Of a stretch of 64,000 nucleotides of DNA, positions 17,954 to 27,699 are shown in pieces. The position numbers and the translations under genes are program-made. The notes under the pieces were generated by a model. The model ran no database searches. It worked only from the letters and a program-made list of their open reading frames with translations, and was not told the DNA's origin. This stretch comes from Verrucomicrobiota bacterium. Lineage in GTDB: Bacteria > Verrucomicrobiota > Verrucomicrobiia > Limisphaerales > PALSA-1396. The stretch spans positions 1-64,000 of the forward strand of contig JACQFP010000063.1 of the NCBI GenBank assembly GCA_016200005.1. The letters run 5' to 3'. The first letter of the stretch is position 1. Every line of letters begins with the position of its first letter.

Positions 17954-19475
17954 TCACCTCTCCGTGAACGTCTGTAAGCCGGCGGTCGCTGCCGTTGTGG
18001 CGGAACGTCAGTTTCTCGTGATTGATGCCGAGCAGATGGAGGATGGTCGCGTGGAGATCATAGCAATAAGTCTGGTTCGAGGCCGCTTTCCATGACCATT
18101 CGTCGCTCTCGCCGTAGGCTACGCCGCCTTTGATGCCCGCGCCAGCCAGCCACGTGACAAACGTGCCACCGTTGTGATCGCGGCCCGTGCTGCTTTGCGC
18201 GAAAGGCATTCGGCCGAACTCAGTCGTCCAGATGACGAGCGTGTCCTCGAACATTCCCCGGGCCTTCAGGTCTTTCACGAGACCGGCGACCGGTTTGTCG
18301 GTTGCGTTTGCCATTACCGGCAGCTCTTTTTCCACGTTGCCGTGATTGTCCCAATTGCCGGTTGCGCCGCCCGCGCCGCTCCAGACCTGCACAAAACGCA
18401 CGCCGCGCTCCAGCATCCGCCGCGCAGTCAGGCAACTCCGCCCGAAATCCCCGCTCGCTTTTTCATCCATGCCGTAAAGTTTCTTTGTCGCTTCGGTTTC
18501 ACCGGAGAGGTCGAGCACTTCCGGCGCGCTGACCTGCATTTTTGCGGCGAGTTCGTAGGAGGCGAGGCGCGCATCGAGCCGGGAATCGCCCGGCCACTTG
18601 GCCAGATGTTCGCGATTGAGTTTCTTGAACAGCGCCAAACCGTCGGTTTCACTTTCCTTGGTGATGAATTTCGCGGACGGCGGCGGAAACAAGTCAGCGA
18701 TAGGCGTCGGCGCATTCGGTTTGATGATGGTTCCCTGGTGGGCCACAGGCAGGAAGCCCGACGAAAAGTTGCCCATGTTGTTGTAAGGCAAACCGCGCGG
18801 ATCAGGCAGCACGACGAAGGTCGGCAGGTTGTCGCTCAAGCTGCCCAGCCCATAGGAAATCCACGCGCCCATGCAGGGAAAACCGGGCGTGACAAAGCCG
18901 GTGTTCTGCATGTAACTGGCCGGGCCGTGCACGTTGGTCTTGGAAGCCATCGCCATGAGAAACGCGAGGTCATCGACGCACGTGGCGATGTGCGGAAAAA
19001 CATTGCTCACCCAGCGGCCGCACTGGCCGTGCTGTTTCCAATCCCACGGAGGTTTCATCAGATTGCCGACGGTGCCGGTCGTGGATTCGACGCGCTCGCC
19101 GGGGTCGAACTTTTCGCCGCTGCGTTTGATGAGTTCGGGTTTGTAATCAAACGTGTCGCACTGGCTGGCACCGCCGTTCATGAAGAGTTGCACGATGCGC
19201 TTGACCTTGGCGCGATGATGCAGGCCGCCGTTGAGGTCACCATGTGGTTTGAGCGGCAATGTGTCCGCCAGCAACCCGCTCTGGCTGAGCAAATGGGTGA
19301 AGGCTATGCCGCCGAGTCCGCCGCCCAATCGCCAGAGAAATTCGCGGCGTGGTAAAGATTGTAGCCGCCGAGGTGAGGAGGCGGGCCCAGGTGTGGGTTG
19401 AGAATCCGCCTCCTCACGTCGGCGGCTACGCGGCGGTTCATCGGTGAGATGATGATTTGAAGGATTTGTTTGCAT
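17934..19475 (-). CDS. DUF1501 family protein, Tat-exported
   Basis: 513 residues. It has a twin-arginine signal (RREFLWRLGGGLGGIAFTHL, about residues 44-63). The mature part has DUF1501 hallmarks: FMNGGASQCDTFDYKPEL, NVHGPASYMQNTG, SYGLGSLSDNLPTFVVLPD and TLVIWTTEFGRMPFAQ...GRDHN. The fold is sulfatase/alkaline-phosphatase-like. The role is not established, but the family is nearly always encoded beside DUF1549/DUF1553 proteins, as here (10 bp downstream of the 19486-22206 gene, same strand). Residues about 16-41 come from palindromic element B, placed just before the Tat motif. Its 3' end overlaps the convergent DUF4091 gene by 20 bp. Confidence 0.9.
   Translation of the reverse strand: MQTNPSNHHLTDEPPRSRRREEADSQPTPGPASSPRRLQSLPRREFLWRLGGGLGGIAFTHLLSQSGLLADTLPLKPHGDLNGGLHHRAKVKRIVQLFMNGGASQCDTFDYKPELIKRSGEKFDPGERVESTTGTVGNLMKPPWDWKQHGQCGRWVSNVFPHIATCVDDLAFLMAMASKTNVHGPASYMQNTGFVTPGFPCMGAWISYGLGSLSDNLPTFVVLPDPRGLPYNNMGNFSSGFLPVAHQGTIIKPNAPTPIADLFPPPSAKFITKESETDGLALFKKLNREHLAKWPGDSRLDARLASYELAAKMQVSAPEVLDLSGETEATKKLYGMDEKASGDFGRSCLTARRMLERGVRFVQVWSGAGGATGNWDNHGNVEKELPVMANATDKPVAGLVKDLKARGMFEDTLVIWTTEFGRMPFAQSSTGRDHNGGTFVTWLAGAGIKGGVAYGESDEWSWKAASNQTYCYDLHATILHLLGINHEKLTFRHNGSDRRLTDVHGEVIKEILV
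19361..19429 (-). repeat. Palindromic element B inside the 5' coding region
   Basis: Arms at 19361-19384 and 19406-19429 are near-perfect reverse complements (GTAGCCGCCGAGGTGAGGAG against GTAGCCGCCGACGTGAGGAG), spacer about 21 bp. On the coding (minus) strand the first arm encodes S-R-R-R-E-E-A-D, as in element A at 14769-14844. The spacer sequence differs from copy A. Confidence 0.85.
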
Positions 19476-19485
19476 GGGATTCCTG

Positions 19486-22206
19486 TCAGTTCACAAACAT
19501 GAATTCGTTGCCGTTTAGAATCAACCGGCAGGTGTTGGCCATGCCGTGTTTGGCGGCGTACGCCTTCAGAGCTTTGGCTTCACGGGAAGTTGGCGCGCGG
19601 CCCAGCGCCAACTCATAAGCCGCTTTGATTTGCGCGTTGAGATCACCGGCCTTGCTCACGCGTTCGGCGAAGTGTTCGCTTTGGCGAACGATGAAATGGT
19701 TGTTCAACATCGCGAGCGCTTGAAGGGAAGTCACGGACGTGTTGCGCTTCGCCGTGAGTTGCGAGGAGTCCGCGCAATCGAGTGAGTCCATGAACGGATC
19801 GGGCAGCGTACGAAAAATGAAACGATAAACGCTGCGACGATAACTTTCCTGGCTGTCCACGTTGAAGCTGGCGTAATCGACCATCGGGGTGACGTGAATG
19901 CCGGGAGTCTGAATGAACTGCTTCACCGACGGGCCGCCCATGGTCAGATCGAGCTTGCCGGTGATTTGCAGGACGGCATCACGCACCGATTCAGCGTCGA
20001 GACGCGCGCGGTTCATGCGCCAAAGATAGAGGTTGTCGGCGTCCAGTTTGGCGTAGCGCGGATTGTACTGCGACGATTGGCAAAAGACTGAGCTGGTAAC
20101 AATCAGTTTGTGCAATTGCTTGAACGAACCGCCGCTGTCGCGAAACGAAACCGCCAGCCAGTCGAGCAGTTCGGGGTGAGTCGGTCGCGCGCCCATGCGA
20201 CCGAAATCATTGGGCGAATCGACGAGGCCGCGCCCAAAATGATAATGCCAGATGCGGTTGACGATGGAGCGCCAGGTCAAAACATTTTTCGGGTCAGTAA
20301 TCCATTTGGCGAGCGCGGCGCGACGATTGCCCTCGTCTTCGGGGTTGGCCAATTGAAATCGTGATTCGAGTCCGGGCACACAGGAAAGAGCGCCAGGCGC
20401 GGCCAGGTCGCCAGGTTTGGTTACGTCGCCACGCTTCAACAAATAAATCGGGCGTGGCACTTTTGCAGGAGTGAAATTTCCATCGGGAGTGAAATCGTTG
20501 GCCGCGGCATAGACCAATTGCGGAGGCGGCAGAACTTTGAGCTTTTGGTCGATCTGCTCCTTGCGGAAGTAGGCGGCGAGGTCAATCTTTTGCGCGTCGG
20601 TGCGCTGAGCGGGATCAATCGCCAGGACCTTGGTGATGTTATCCGGGAACGGATTTGCCTTCACTGGACGCGGCGCCGTGGTCACGGATAATCGAAACCG
20701 GCCGATCAAATGGCTGCGTCCATGTTGTTGATCGAGAACAAATGTGAGCGTCGTGCCACCGTCGAACCCGATGCTTTCCTTGGTCTCAAACACCGCCAGA
20801 TGCGATTTGCCGACTTCAGGATAGATGCCCCAGGCGGTTTCGCGTTTGCCGTCGATGGCCTTCGATACACTCCAGTCCTGTTGGTTGAAATCAGCGCTGG
20901 CATTTTGCAAAGCCACCACTTTGTTGGTCGTCGTCCCGGACTTTGGCGCAACCTTCAATTGAAATTCTGAGAGGTGAAGGTTGCCGTTGTCCTGCCGGCC
21001 CGGACCTTTGTAAGGCAGGCTGTCATCGGCCAAAACTTCAAGGCGCACGGCGGTAATGTTTGTTAAATCGGTGCCCGCCACGATGGTGTAGGTGTCAACG
21101 TCCGGTTTCGTGCCGCCGGCGAGCAGCGAGAGGTCGGATAGTTTGGTCAAGGTCGCGCCGTTTGATGAGACGAAACTGACGGGGGCTAGCGTTGTCCAGA
21201 TCGAAGGTCGCGAGTTCAAGGTTTTTTTCCAATCAGCGACTTCGGCTTGTGTCGCTGGAGAAAGCAGATTTTCAACAACTTTCTTGGGTCGAACGTCGAG
21301 CGCGGTTTTCTGTTTGAGCAATGCCTGCCGCGTCAGATTTGTTTTCGGATCGAGGTCATAAGGTCGCTCGGCTTTGTCCACGCCGGCGAACACCGCTTGG
21401 AGGCTGTAATAATCCGTCTGCGGTATGGGATCGAACTTGTGGTTGTGACAGCGGGCACATTGCACGGTGGTGCTGACGAAAGTGGACATCGTCGTGGTCA
21501 CCATGTCATCGCGGTCGAGGTAGCGGGCGATTTTTTTATCGACGGTGTCCTCCATGATATTGAGGAGCGAACTTTCATCCCACGGGCCGGTGGCGATGAA
21601 GCCAGTGGCGACGATGCCCTGCGGATCGTCCGGATACAAAACGTCGCCTGCCAGTTGTTCCTCCACGAAGCGGGCGTAGGGTTTGTCATCATTGAAAGAG
21701 CGGACGAGGTAATCACGATAAGGCCAGGAGTTGGGACGAGGCCGGTCCTGATCATTGCCGTGAGTCTCGGCGTAGTGAACAACATCCATCCAATGCCTCG
21801 CCCAACGTTCACCGTAGCGCGGACTGGACAGCAGACGATCCACGACGCGCTCGTAAGCTTGCGGCGATTTGTCCGCCAGGAATGCGGCGACCTCCTCCGG
21901 TGTCGGTGGCAAACCGATGAGATCGAACGTTGCCCGGCGGATCAATGTTCGTTTGTCCGCCGGCTCCGATGGTTTCATCCCTTGCTCCGTGAGTTTGACC
22001 AGGATGAACGAGTCGATCGGGGTCTGCATCCATCTTGAATTATTTGCCAGCGGCACCGCCGGCTTGAGCAAAGGTCTTAAAGACCAGTGATTACTTGACC
22101 CCGCGCCTGCCAGACCGGTCCCTTTGGCGGTCGTCTGATAGACCGGGAGCGCAGTTGTGAGCAACGCCAGCAGAATCAGTTTTTCAATCGAGCAATTTGG
22201 TCGCAT
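19486..22206 (-). CDS. DUF1549 and DUF1553 domain protein
   Basis: 906 residues with an N-terminal hydrophobic signal (LILLALLTTALPV). DUF1549 occupies about residues 60-270: LIRRATFDLIGLPPTPEEV, YGERWARHWMDVVHYAET and the CARCHNHKFDPI motif, which carries a CXXCH. A beta-rich spacer with carbohydrate-binding-like stretches follows. DUF1553 is at the C-terminus (about 640-880): LTWRSIVNRIWHYHFGRGLV, PTHPELLDWLAVSFRDSG and SVYRFIFRTLPDPFMDSLD. An N-terminal PSCyt1 cytochrome domain, common in this family, is absent. It is the first gene of a two-gene operon with the DUF1501 gene. A periplasmic role in polymer degradation is often proposed for the pair but is not shown here. Confidence 0.9.
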   Translation of the reverse strand: MRPNCSIEKLILLALLTTALPVYQTTAKGTGLAGAGSSNHWSLRPLLKPAVPLANNSRWMQTPIDSFILVKLTEQGMKPSEPADKRTLIRRATFDLIGLPPTPEEVAAFLADKSPQAYERVVDRLLSSPRYGERWARHWMDVVHYAETHGNDQDRPRPNSWPYRDYLVRSFNDDKPYARFVEEQLAGDVLYPDDPQGIVATGFIATGPWDESSLLNIMEDTVDKKIARYLDRDDMVTTTMSTFVSTTVQCARCHNHKFDPIPQTDYYSLQAVFAGVDKAERPYDLDPKTNLTRQALLKQKTALDVRPKKVVENLLSPATQAEVADWKKTLNSRPSIWTTLAPVSFVSSNGATLTKLSDLSLLAGGTKPDVDTYTIVAGTDLTNITAVRLEVLADDSLPYKGPGRQDNGNLHLSEFQLKVAPKSGTTTNKVVALQNASADFNQQDWSVSKAIDGKRETAWGIYPEVGKSHLAVFETKESIGFDGGTTLTFVLDQQHGRSHLIGRFRLSVTTAPRPVKANPFPDNITKVLAIDPAQRTDAQKIDLAAYFRKEQIDQKLKVLPPPQLVYAAANDFTPDGNFTPAKVPRPIYLLKRGDVTKPGDLAAPGALSCVPGLESRFQLANPEDEGNRRAALAKWITDPKNVLTWRSIVNRIWHYHFGRGLVDSPNDFGRMGARPTHPELLDWLAVSFRDSGGSFKQLHKLIVTSSVFCQSSQYNPRYAKLDADNLYLWRMNRARLDAESVRDAVLQITGKLDLTMGGPSVKQFIQTPGIHVTPMVDYASFNVDSQESYRRSVYRFIFRTLPDPFMDSLDCADSSQLTAKRNTSVTSLQALAMLNNHFIVRQSEHFAERVSKAGDLNAQIKAAYELALGRAPTSREAKALKAYAAKHGMANTCRLILNGNEFMFVN

Positions 22207-22351
22207 TCGACACCGGGATTCAACACCCTTCCTACCAAAACAGCCCGGTTACGTCGAATGATTTGTTGAAGAGGGTCACTAACCGACTGGAACTTGCCGG
22301 CAATCGTTCGTCTCTAATTGTCCGTAAGAAGGAAGATTGAATTTGCGCCGC

Positions 22352-22573
22352 TTACTTTAAGCTAGAAGTACGTTCCTGCAACCACGCGACATCCTCGTTG
22401 TTGGGCGATGCAACGCCGAGTTGCAATCCCACTTGCTTTCTGAGGGCAGGGCATGTGCGCGGGTCGCGCCATCTTCTGATCTCGGCGTGGCCGTCGGCAA
22501 AAGTGATGCCGGCCGCTTTGTTATGGTAGCTGGCCGGAAGAATCAACGAGCGCAGCAGCAGCGCTTTGGACAT
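22352..22573 (-). pseudogene. C-terminal remnant of a pseudopilin-like gene
   Basis: The 73 codons match only the C-terminal part of the two neighbouring pseudopilins: LPASYHNKAAGITFADGHAE here against [20 protein letters not shown] at 22662-23546, with a similar end (VAWLQERTSSLK against [12 protein letters not shown]). The GFTLIELL leader and the whole middle are absent and no upstream frame supplies them, so it appears to be a decayed third copy. It could still be expressed as a short peptide. Confidence 0.7.
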
Positions 22574-22661
22574 CGCAAGGAGAACGGATGGCCCTTGAGT
22601 AAACCGAAAAGCTCGACTACGGCTTGGACGGTTATTTTCGCAACAGTCCTTCTAATCGATC

Positions 22662-23546
22662 TTAGAATCTGGCAGTGGATCTCTCAATGAACCACTGCAC
22701 GTCCCGGGGATCCCCGGCAAAGCCGTTATACTGCTGTTTCTTTACGGGCACGATGGTCAGTCCGTGCCACTTGTGAATCTCCGAATGGCCATCCGCAAAA
22801 GCGAAGCCGCAAGCGCCATTGTGGTAGCTGGCGGGCAAATCCACAAACCGTGAAGTGTCGGTCACGGCAGGAATCAGCCATCCGTCATTGATGCTGTCAG
22901 GATGTTCATCAACCAGAAGCCAGAGGTTTGCCGGCCCCGGACGGACTAGACTTGTGATTTTGATGTACTGAATATAGCTTGAGTACCAATCGTTTCTTCC
23001 CGTCTTCCTGCAATCCTGCCGATCTCCAATAAATCCGTTCATTGAGTTGCTGCGAACCCGCAGCATCATACCACCTTTCTGCTTCGCTGGGTAATTATCC
23101 GCTGGACAGTGATAGATCCCGACGTTCTTGCTGGTGTACGGACCTAATGCGGCCTCGGTTAAATTCCGCGTCTCGATGTTGTCATCGTTATTGGCATCGA
23201 AATTCTCCCACCCATCAGCCCAACTGAGGTTTGAATACGGAATTGGCTTTGTCCAGTTAGCGGTCAATGTGCGCATGTTTCTAACATCACCACCATCCCG
23301 GTTGGGGCAAAGATAATCGTTGTGGTCATTTGGATACATCAGCCAAGCTAGAGCCAACTGCTTGGTGTTGCTCATGCAGGAAATAGCCTGTGCCTTTTGC
23401 TTGGCCTTGGCCAATGCGGGTAGCAAAAGCCCCGCTAGGATGGCGATGATGGCAATGACGACCAGTAACTCAATCAAAGTGAACCCGCGTGGCTCGGGAC
23501 ACCGATGGCCAGTTTGGCAAAATTCAATTCTTTTCTTTCGTCGCAT
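22662..23546 (-). CDS. Type II pseudopilin-like protein (prepilin N-terminal methylation motif, DUF1559-like)
   Basis: 294 residues. A class III prepilin leader ends in [20 protein letters not shown] (cleavage expected after the Gly, about residue 21). The hydrophobic N-terminal helix continues into [21 protein letters not shown]. The C-terminal domain carries the [10 protein letters not shown] motif typical of the H-X9-DG proteins of Planctomycetes and Verrucomicrobia. It would be processed by a prepilin peptidase and placed in a T2SS or pilus-like structure, or on the surface. No other assembly gene is in the window. Paralogue of 23732-24580, 185 bp upstream on the same strand. Confidence 0.88.
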   Translation of the reverse strand: MRRKKRIEFCQTGHRCPEPRGFTLIELLVVIAIIAILAGLLLPALAKAKQKAQAISCMSNTKQLALAWLMYPNDHNDYLCPNRDGGDVRNMRTLTANWTKPIPYSNLSWADGWENFDANNDDNIETRNLTEAALGPYTSKNVGIYHCPADNYPAKQKGGMMLRVRSNSMNGFIGDRQDCRKTGRNDWYSSYIQYIKITSLVRPGPANLWLLVDEHPDSINDGWLIPAVTDTSRFVDLPASYHNGACGFAFADGHSEIHKWHGLTIVPVKKQQYNGFAGDPRDVQWFIERSTARF

Positions 23547-23731
23547 AATTTGAACCTTCCGTTTTCAATCCTTAACTTGGAAACAAACCACCATTACCGC
23601 AAAGCCGGTTGGGAAGCAAGTGTGCGTTTGGAGGCACACCCTCGTTCAAAAACCCGGCCAAGGCCCGGCAGGACGTTGGAGGTAATCGCAGTCTCCTCCG
23701 GAGAAGCTTTCTTGCCCAACCGACAACGCAC

Positions 23732-24580
23732 CTACTTTCGTGGAGTCCGATCCGCGACCCAGCCATAATCCACGCTGTTGCGGGCGGAAATATTGTTAAG
23801 CCCGTTGTAGCGGACGGGATAGACGGTGCCGTTTTGGGGACCGTAATTCTTCCACTTCTTAATCTCGGAATGGCCGTCTGCAAAGCTGAACCCGCAGGCA
23901 CCATTGTGGTAGCTGGCAGGAACATCGGTCCATTGGTAATAATTCGGGTTCGGCCACTTTGGGTTCACATAAAGCATGGCGTCATTGATACTGTCGGGGT
24001 GCTCGTCCACCAGCACCCAAGCAAGGCTGGGTCGCGGGTTGATTAGGTCACTCATTTTTTTCATCGGGTCGCACCAGGAAAAGGCTTTGTAGCCTTCGCC
24101 CATGGCGCCGTTCATCGAGATGCTGCGGGCGCGCGCCGACCACCCCATCCGCCGTTGCATGGTACTGACGTACTTGTCAGCCGGACATTGGAAACTTTTT
24201 GCCTGCTTCGCGATGTAAGCCCCCAGCAAGGCGAACTGATCGTCGGTCAACAGCAACGTGTTCGTGTTGTCAGTGCTGCCGTCCCAAGTGAGCCAGCCCG
24301 CACACCAGGTCTTGGCGCCGGCGTTGTCATTGATGACCAAGGAATCCTTGTTGTCATTGGCGTACATCAGCCAGGCCAGCGCCAGTTGCTTGGTGTTGTT
24401 CATGCACATGATGGCTTGGGCCTTTTGTTTGGCCTTGGCCAAGGCCGGAAGCAGCAGACCCGCCAAGATGGCGATAATGGCAATGACGACCAGCAGTTCA
24501 ATGAGCGTAAAACCGCCGGCCCATCGGCACAGGGTCGCAGGCTTACGACGGGCATTTTCTTTTTTCTCATGCATAATCAT
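23732..24580 (-). CDS. Type II pseudopilin-like protein (prepilin N-terminal methylation motif), paralogue
   Basis: 282 residues, co-linear with the 22662-23546 protein. Leader with [20 protein letters not shown], then [20 protein letters not shown], middle [20 protein letters not shown] and the C-terminal [13 protein letters not shown]. Two ATGs are close together (24580 and 24574); the first is used. The identity to its neighbour is greatest in the leader and in the last 80 residues, suggesting tandem duplication followed by divergence of the central domain. Confidence 0.88.
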   Translation of the reverse strand: MIMHEKKENARRKPATLCRWAGGFTLIELLVVIAIIAILAGLLLPALAKAKQKAQAIMCMNNTKQLALAWLMYANDNKDSLVINDNAGAKTWCAGWLTWDGSTDNTNTLLLTDDQFALLGAYIAKQAKSFQCPADKYVSTMQRRMGWSARARSISMNGAMGEGYKAFSWCDPMKKMSDLINPRPSLAWVLVDEHPDSINDAMLYVNPKWPNPNYYQWTDVPASYHNGACGFSFADGHSEIKKWKNYGPQNGTVYPVRYNGLNNISARNSVDYGWVADRTPRK

Positions 24581-24801
24581 TGCTTTCGGTCCGTTACTTG
24601 ATACTCAGGTCCTGTATAATTAATACGGCAGAATCAGTGTTCGAGCAAGTAGGCGTTTAGCTGCACACCCCGCGAGAATCAGATCTTACTTGATCGATGA
24701 GCTTACCTGTCAGCCATCTTGTTTTTTTGCCCGCCAGTCTCCACTTAACTGCGGTGTCGCTCCAAAATGAATCGGGTGGTGGACATAGCCAGTGCGCGTT
24801 G

Positions 24802-25827
24802 TCAGTTCCCGCGACGCTGGTTCGGGTCTGAGTTTGGTCGAACCACCTTTTCGTTCGACCACGCTTCGTAGAGTCGGACGACGTCTTGACGTCCCTGGAA
24901 TTTTTTATACACAACCCGGGCGTGAAAGCAGAATTCCCTGCCCACGACATATTGGCGTTGGAAATAAACAAAGTCCCAAGCGGGATTTCCTTGGCCGCCT
25001 CCGGAAGGAGATTGGGCGAAGCGAAGTTCAGCGTCTTTGCCAGGACGCTTGAACATCAGGACAAGAACATTTTCGCCTGACAGCCCGTAATAAAAAGGAT
25101 ATAAATATTCCAGGTTGGAAAATCCCTTGACCAGCTCGAGATGAAAGCCCTCATCGAACGACGGGTCCCAATCGCTGTCGGCAGGCCGATGATTTGCCGC
25201 CTGACCATGCTTTTCGGGCAAGTGTTTGATCCAACGCGGTTGTGGGTCGCCCTTCCCAAAACGGGACCGTCCGATGAAGTTGATCGCCATATCCTCAGGC
25301 GCGCTGATGTACGACGCGAAGAAAACACCGATGTAGCCGTGCTTCTTCCAGATGTCTTCGAGAGGCACGCCGCAAAACGTGAAGTTAATGCCGCCCTCGC
25401 TCAACTCGTAATCAATCCTTGTTCGCAACGGCCAGTTCGCTGTGCGGGATTGCTGCAACTGCACCCGTGTTTCTGAAACCCGCATCAATTTCATCGGCGA
25501 ACGACGCGGTTCGAAGATGTTCCAGCCATAAGTTTGTGAATCGCCGCTGAAAATATGTTCGAAATTCAGGCCGGCATACAGCGGAACGAAAACATTCCGC
25601 GCGCCTTCCGTACCGAGAGAAAGTTCAGAAATACCGCTGTAACCCGCGCGATGCTCCTTGCCGTAAGCTTGATTATCCGCCACGACCAGACTCAGGTTTC
25701 CTGATCGGAGGTGCGCTGTGTGCAAATCTGCCGCGTCCTCGCAGAGGCCAACTGAGACGATCCACAGCGCGACGCAAAAGGCGCCACTAGCAGTCGCAGC
25801 TCCTCCAACGAAATTCTGGTGGTACAT
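24802..25827 (-). CDS. Exported protein of unknown function
   Basis: 341 residues. The N-terminus (GGAATASGAFCVALWIVSVGLCEDA) looks like a signal peptide. The rest is a beta-rich soluble protein with many aromatic residues (for example YGKEHRAGYSGISEL, NFEHIFSGDSQTYGWNIFEP, NLEYLYPFYYGLSGENVLVLMF). The pattern is reminiscent of galactose-mutarotase-like or carbohydrate-binding folds, but I do not recognise a family. The stop lies about 220 bp from the pseudopilin start upstream in the map; co-transcription is not evident. Confidence 0.65.
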   Translation of the reverse strand: MYHQNFVGGAATASGAFCVALWIVSVGLCEDAADLHTAHLRSGNLSLVVADNQAYGKEHRAGYSGISELSLGTEGARNVFVPLYAGLNFEHIFSGDSQTYGWNIFEPRRSPMKLMRVSETRVQLQQSRTANWPLRTRIDYELSEGGINFTFCGVPLEDIWKKHGYIGVFFASYISAPEDMAINFIGRSRFGKGDPQPRWIKHLPEKHGQAANHRPADSDWDPSFDEGFHLELVKGFSNLEYLYPFYYGLSGENVLVLMFKRPGKDAELRFAQSPSGGGQGNPAWDFVYFQRQYVVGREFCFHARVVYKKFQGRQDVVRLYEAWSNEKVVRPNSDPNQRRGN

Positions 25828-26004
25828 GACTTTGCTCTAACGCTTGCTGACCGTGAAGACAAGTTCTCTTTGTAGGATGGCGCGATTGGAGAGGAGCAAT
25901 CGGGCGGGCGGCGGGGGCCAGCATGACATTGTGGCTTTTAATTTCGAGACCGTATTGTAGAGTGCGCCGACAGGGAGCTTTGAGGAGCGGCCCTGTTAAA
26001 TTTT

Positions 26005-27609
26005 ATGACCAACTCCGAGGATCAAACCAGTCCGGCGCAAGGCAATCTCAAATCCACCCGCTCGCGTCCAATACGAAAATGGCCGGCGCTGGTGATTCTG
26101 CTGATCGGCGCGAGCGCATGGATTTGGGTTCGGTTTTTGCAGGACGTCGTCAACCACCAGAATCAGAATATTCAGACCGCTCAAGTCGTCGTGTTCACGT
26201 TGTTGGCTCTGCTGATCTGGTGTCTCTTTTTTTCGCGGCTGCGCTGGAGGATCCGACTTTTCGTTCTTGGCGGAGTCGTGGGAATGATTTGTCTCACAGC
26301 GCTTCTGTTCAGGATACGCGGCGTCACTGGCGATTTATTGCCGGTGCTGGAATGGCGTTGGAAAAGGCCGATCCGCTCCGACTTGGTGGCCAAACAACCA
26401 GCAGGAACTGAGAATGCGAATGCTCTCCAGCCGGAATCAATCGCCCAGACCACCAATGATTACCCGCAATTTCTAGGGCCTCACCGCAACTGCACCGTGT
26501 CCGGACCGCCACTGGCGCGGGACTGGGTAGCAACACCGCCGCAAGTTTTGTGGCGACAACCAATCGGCACCGCGTGGTCGGGATTCGCCATCGCGGGCAA
26601 TTTCGCCGTGACCCAGGAGCAACGGGGCGAGGAGGAAATGGTCGTCGCTTATGAACTAAAATCCGGAAAACCCATCTGGTCTCACGCCGACAGCGCCCAC
26701 TACAACACGATCATTGCTGGTGAAGGACCGCGCGCGACTCCAACCATCGTCAGCAACCGCGTTTATACACTGGGGGCGACTGGTATTCTGAATTGTCTCG
26801 ATTTGTTGACGGGAAAACCGATCTGGACGAAGGACATCATCAAGGACAACCACAGCCAGGTGAATGGTTGGGGGATGAGCGGGTCGCCGCTGGTCTTCGA
26901 CAAACTTGTGGTGGCCAGCGCCGGCGGGCCAAACGACCACTCGCTCGTGGCGTACGACAAGGCCACCGGGGATTTTGTTTGGGGCGGCGGGAGTGATGGA
27001 GCGGGTTACAGTTCGCCATTGCTGGCGACACTGGCAGGCGTTCCGCAAGTCTTGATCTTTAATTCCAGCGGAATCGCGGCGCACGAAATTGCGGCAGGAA
27101 AAATCTTGTGGGAATATCCCTGGCCGAAAGGTCACCCGCACATTTCCATACCGGTGCTTCTACCGGATGCTCGTGTGCTGCTTTCCAGCGGTTACGGCAC
27201 GGGAAGTGAACTGTTGCAAATCAAGAAGGAAGAAAAATGGTCCGCCGCGAGGATTTGGAAATCGATTCGCTTGAAAGCCAAGTTCACCAATGTGGTTTTT
27301 CGAGACGGGTTCATTTACGGATTGGATGATGGAATTCTGGTTTGTCTTGACGCTGCCACCGGGGAACAGAAATGGAAGGAGGGCCGTTATGGCCACGGAC
27401 AGGTAATTCTCGTGGGTGCATTGTTGCTGGTCATGGCCGAAAATGGCGACGTGGTTCTGATCGAGCCTGTTCCTCAGGAACATCGGGAACTGACGCATTT
27501 CTCCGCTTTGAAGGGCAAGACGTGGAATCCGCCTGCCCTGGCGGGCGACCTCCTCCTGGTGCGCAATGACAAGGAAGCCGCTTGCTACCGGTTGCCGCTG
27601 GCGAGATAA
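26005..27609 (+). CDS. PQQ/BamB-like beta-propeller protein with N-terminal membrane segments
   Basis: 534 residues from ATG 26005. Three hydrophobic segments occupy about residues 28-45, 60-78 and 83-102 (WPALVILLIGASAWIWV, VVFTLLALLIWCLFF, IRLFVLGGVVGMICLTALLF). From about residue 150 there is a PQQ-binding-like propeller: DYPQFLGPHRNCTVSGPPL, VAYELKSGKPIWSH, NCLDLLTGKPIWTKDI, VAYDKATGDFVWGGG and CLDAATGEQKWKEG. The DYPQFLGPxRN opening is typical of planctomycete/verrucomicrobial outer-membrane-biogenesis-like propellers. The propeller is presumably periplasmic. Bound PQQ and enzymatic activity are not shown. It ends in a hairpin shared with the convergent cytochrome gene. Confidence 0.82.
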   Translation: MTNSEDQTSPAQGNLKSTRSRPIRKWPALVILLIGASAWIWVRFLQDVVNHQNQNIQTAQVVVFTLLALLIWCLFFSRLRWRIRLFVLGGVVGMICLTALLFRIRGVTGDLLPVLEWRWKRPIRSDLVAKQPAGTENANALQPESIAQTTNDYPQFLGPHRNCTVSGPPLARDWVATPPQVLWRQPIGTAWSGFAIAGNFAVTQEQRGEEEMVVAYELKSGKPIWSHADSAHYNTIIAGEGPRATPTIVSNRVYTLGATGILNCLDLLTGKPIWTKDIIKDNHSQVNGWGMSGSPLVFDKLVVASAGGPNDHSLVAYDKATGDFVWGGGSDGAGYSSPLLATLAGVPQVLIFNSSGIAAHEIAAGKILWEYPWPKGHPHISIPVLLPDARVLLSSGYGTGSELLQIKKEEKWSAARIWKSIRLKAKFTNVVFRDGFIYGLDDGILVCLDAATGEQKWKEGRYGHGQVILVGALLLVMAENGDVVLIEPVPQEHRELTHFSALKGKTWNPPALAGDLLLVRNDKEAACYRLPLAR

Positions 27610-27654
27610 CGAGCAGCACTTGGTCCGAATTCGCGGAGCTTTCCAAACCCGAAG

Positions 27655-27699
27655 AAAATGCCTGTTTGCAAACGGAGGCTTACTTTTCAGGCATTTTTT
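27655..27699. terminator. Probable terminator between convergent genes
   Basis: AAAATGCCTG at 27655-27664 pairs perfectly with CAGGCATTTT at 27688-27697, and the right arm runs into six T. The loop is about 23 nt, so strength is moderate. The right arm overlaps the last codons of the minus-strand cytochrome gene. Confidence 0.6.

Noticed and set aside
18174-19355. 393-codon plus-strand frame opposite the DUF1501 gene
   Set aside because: Shadow of a well-supported gene with Tat signal and DUF1501 motifs on the minus strand.
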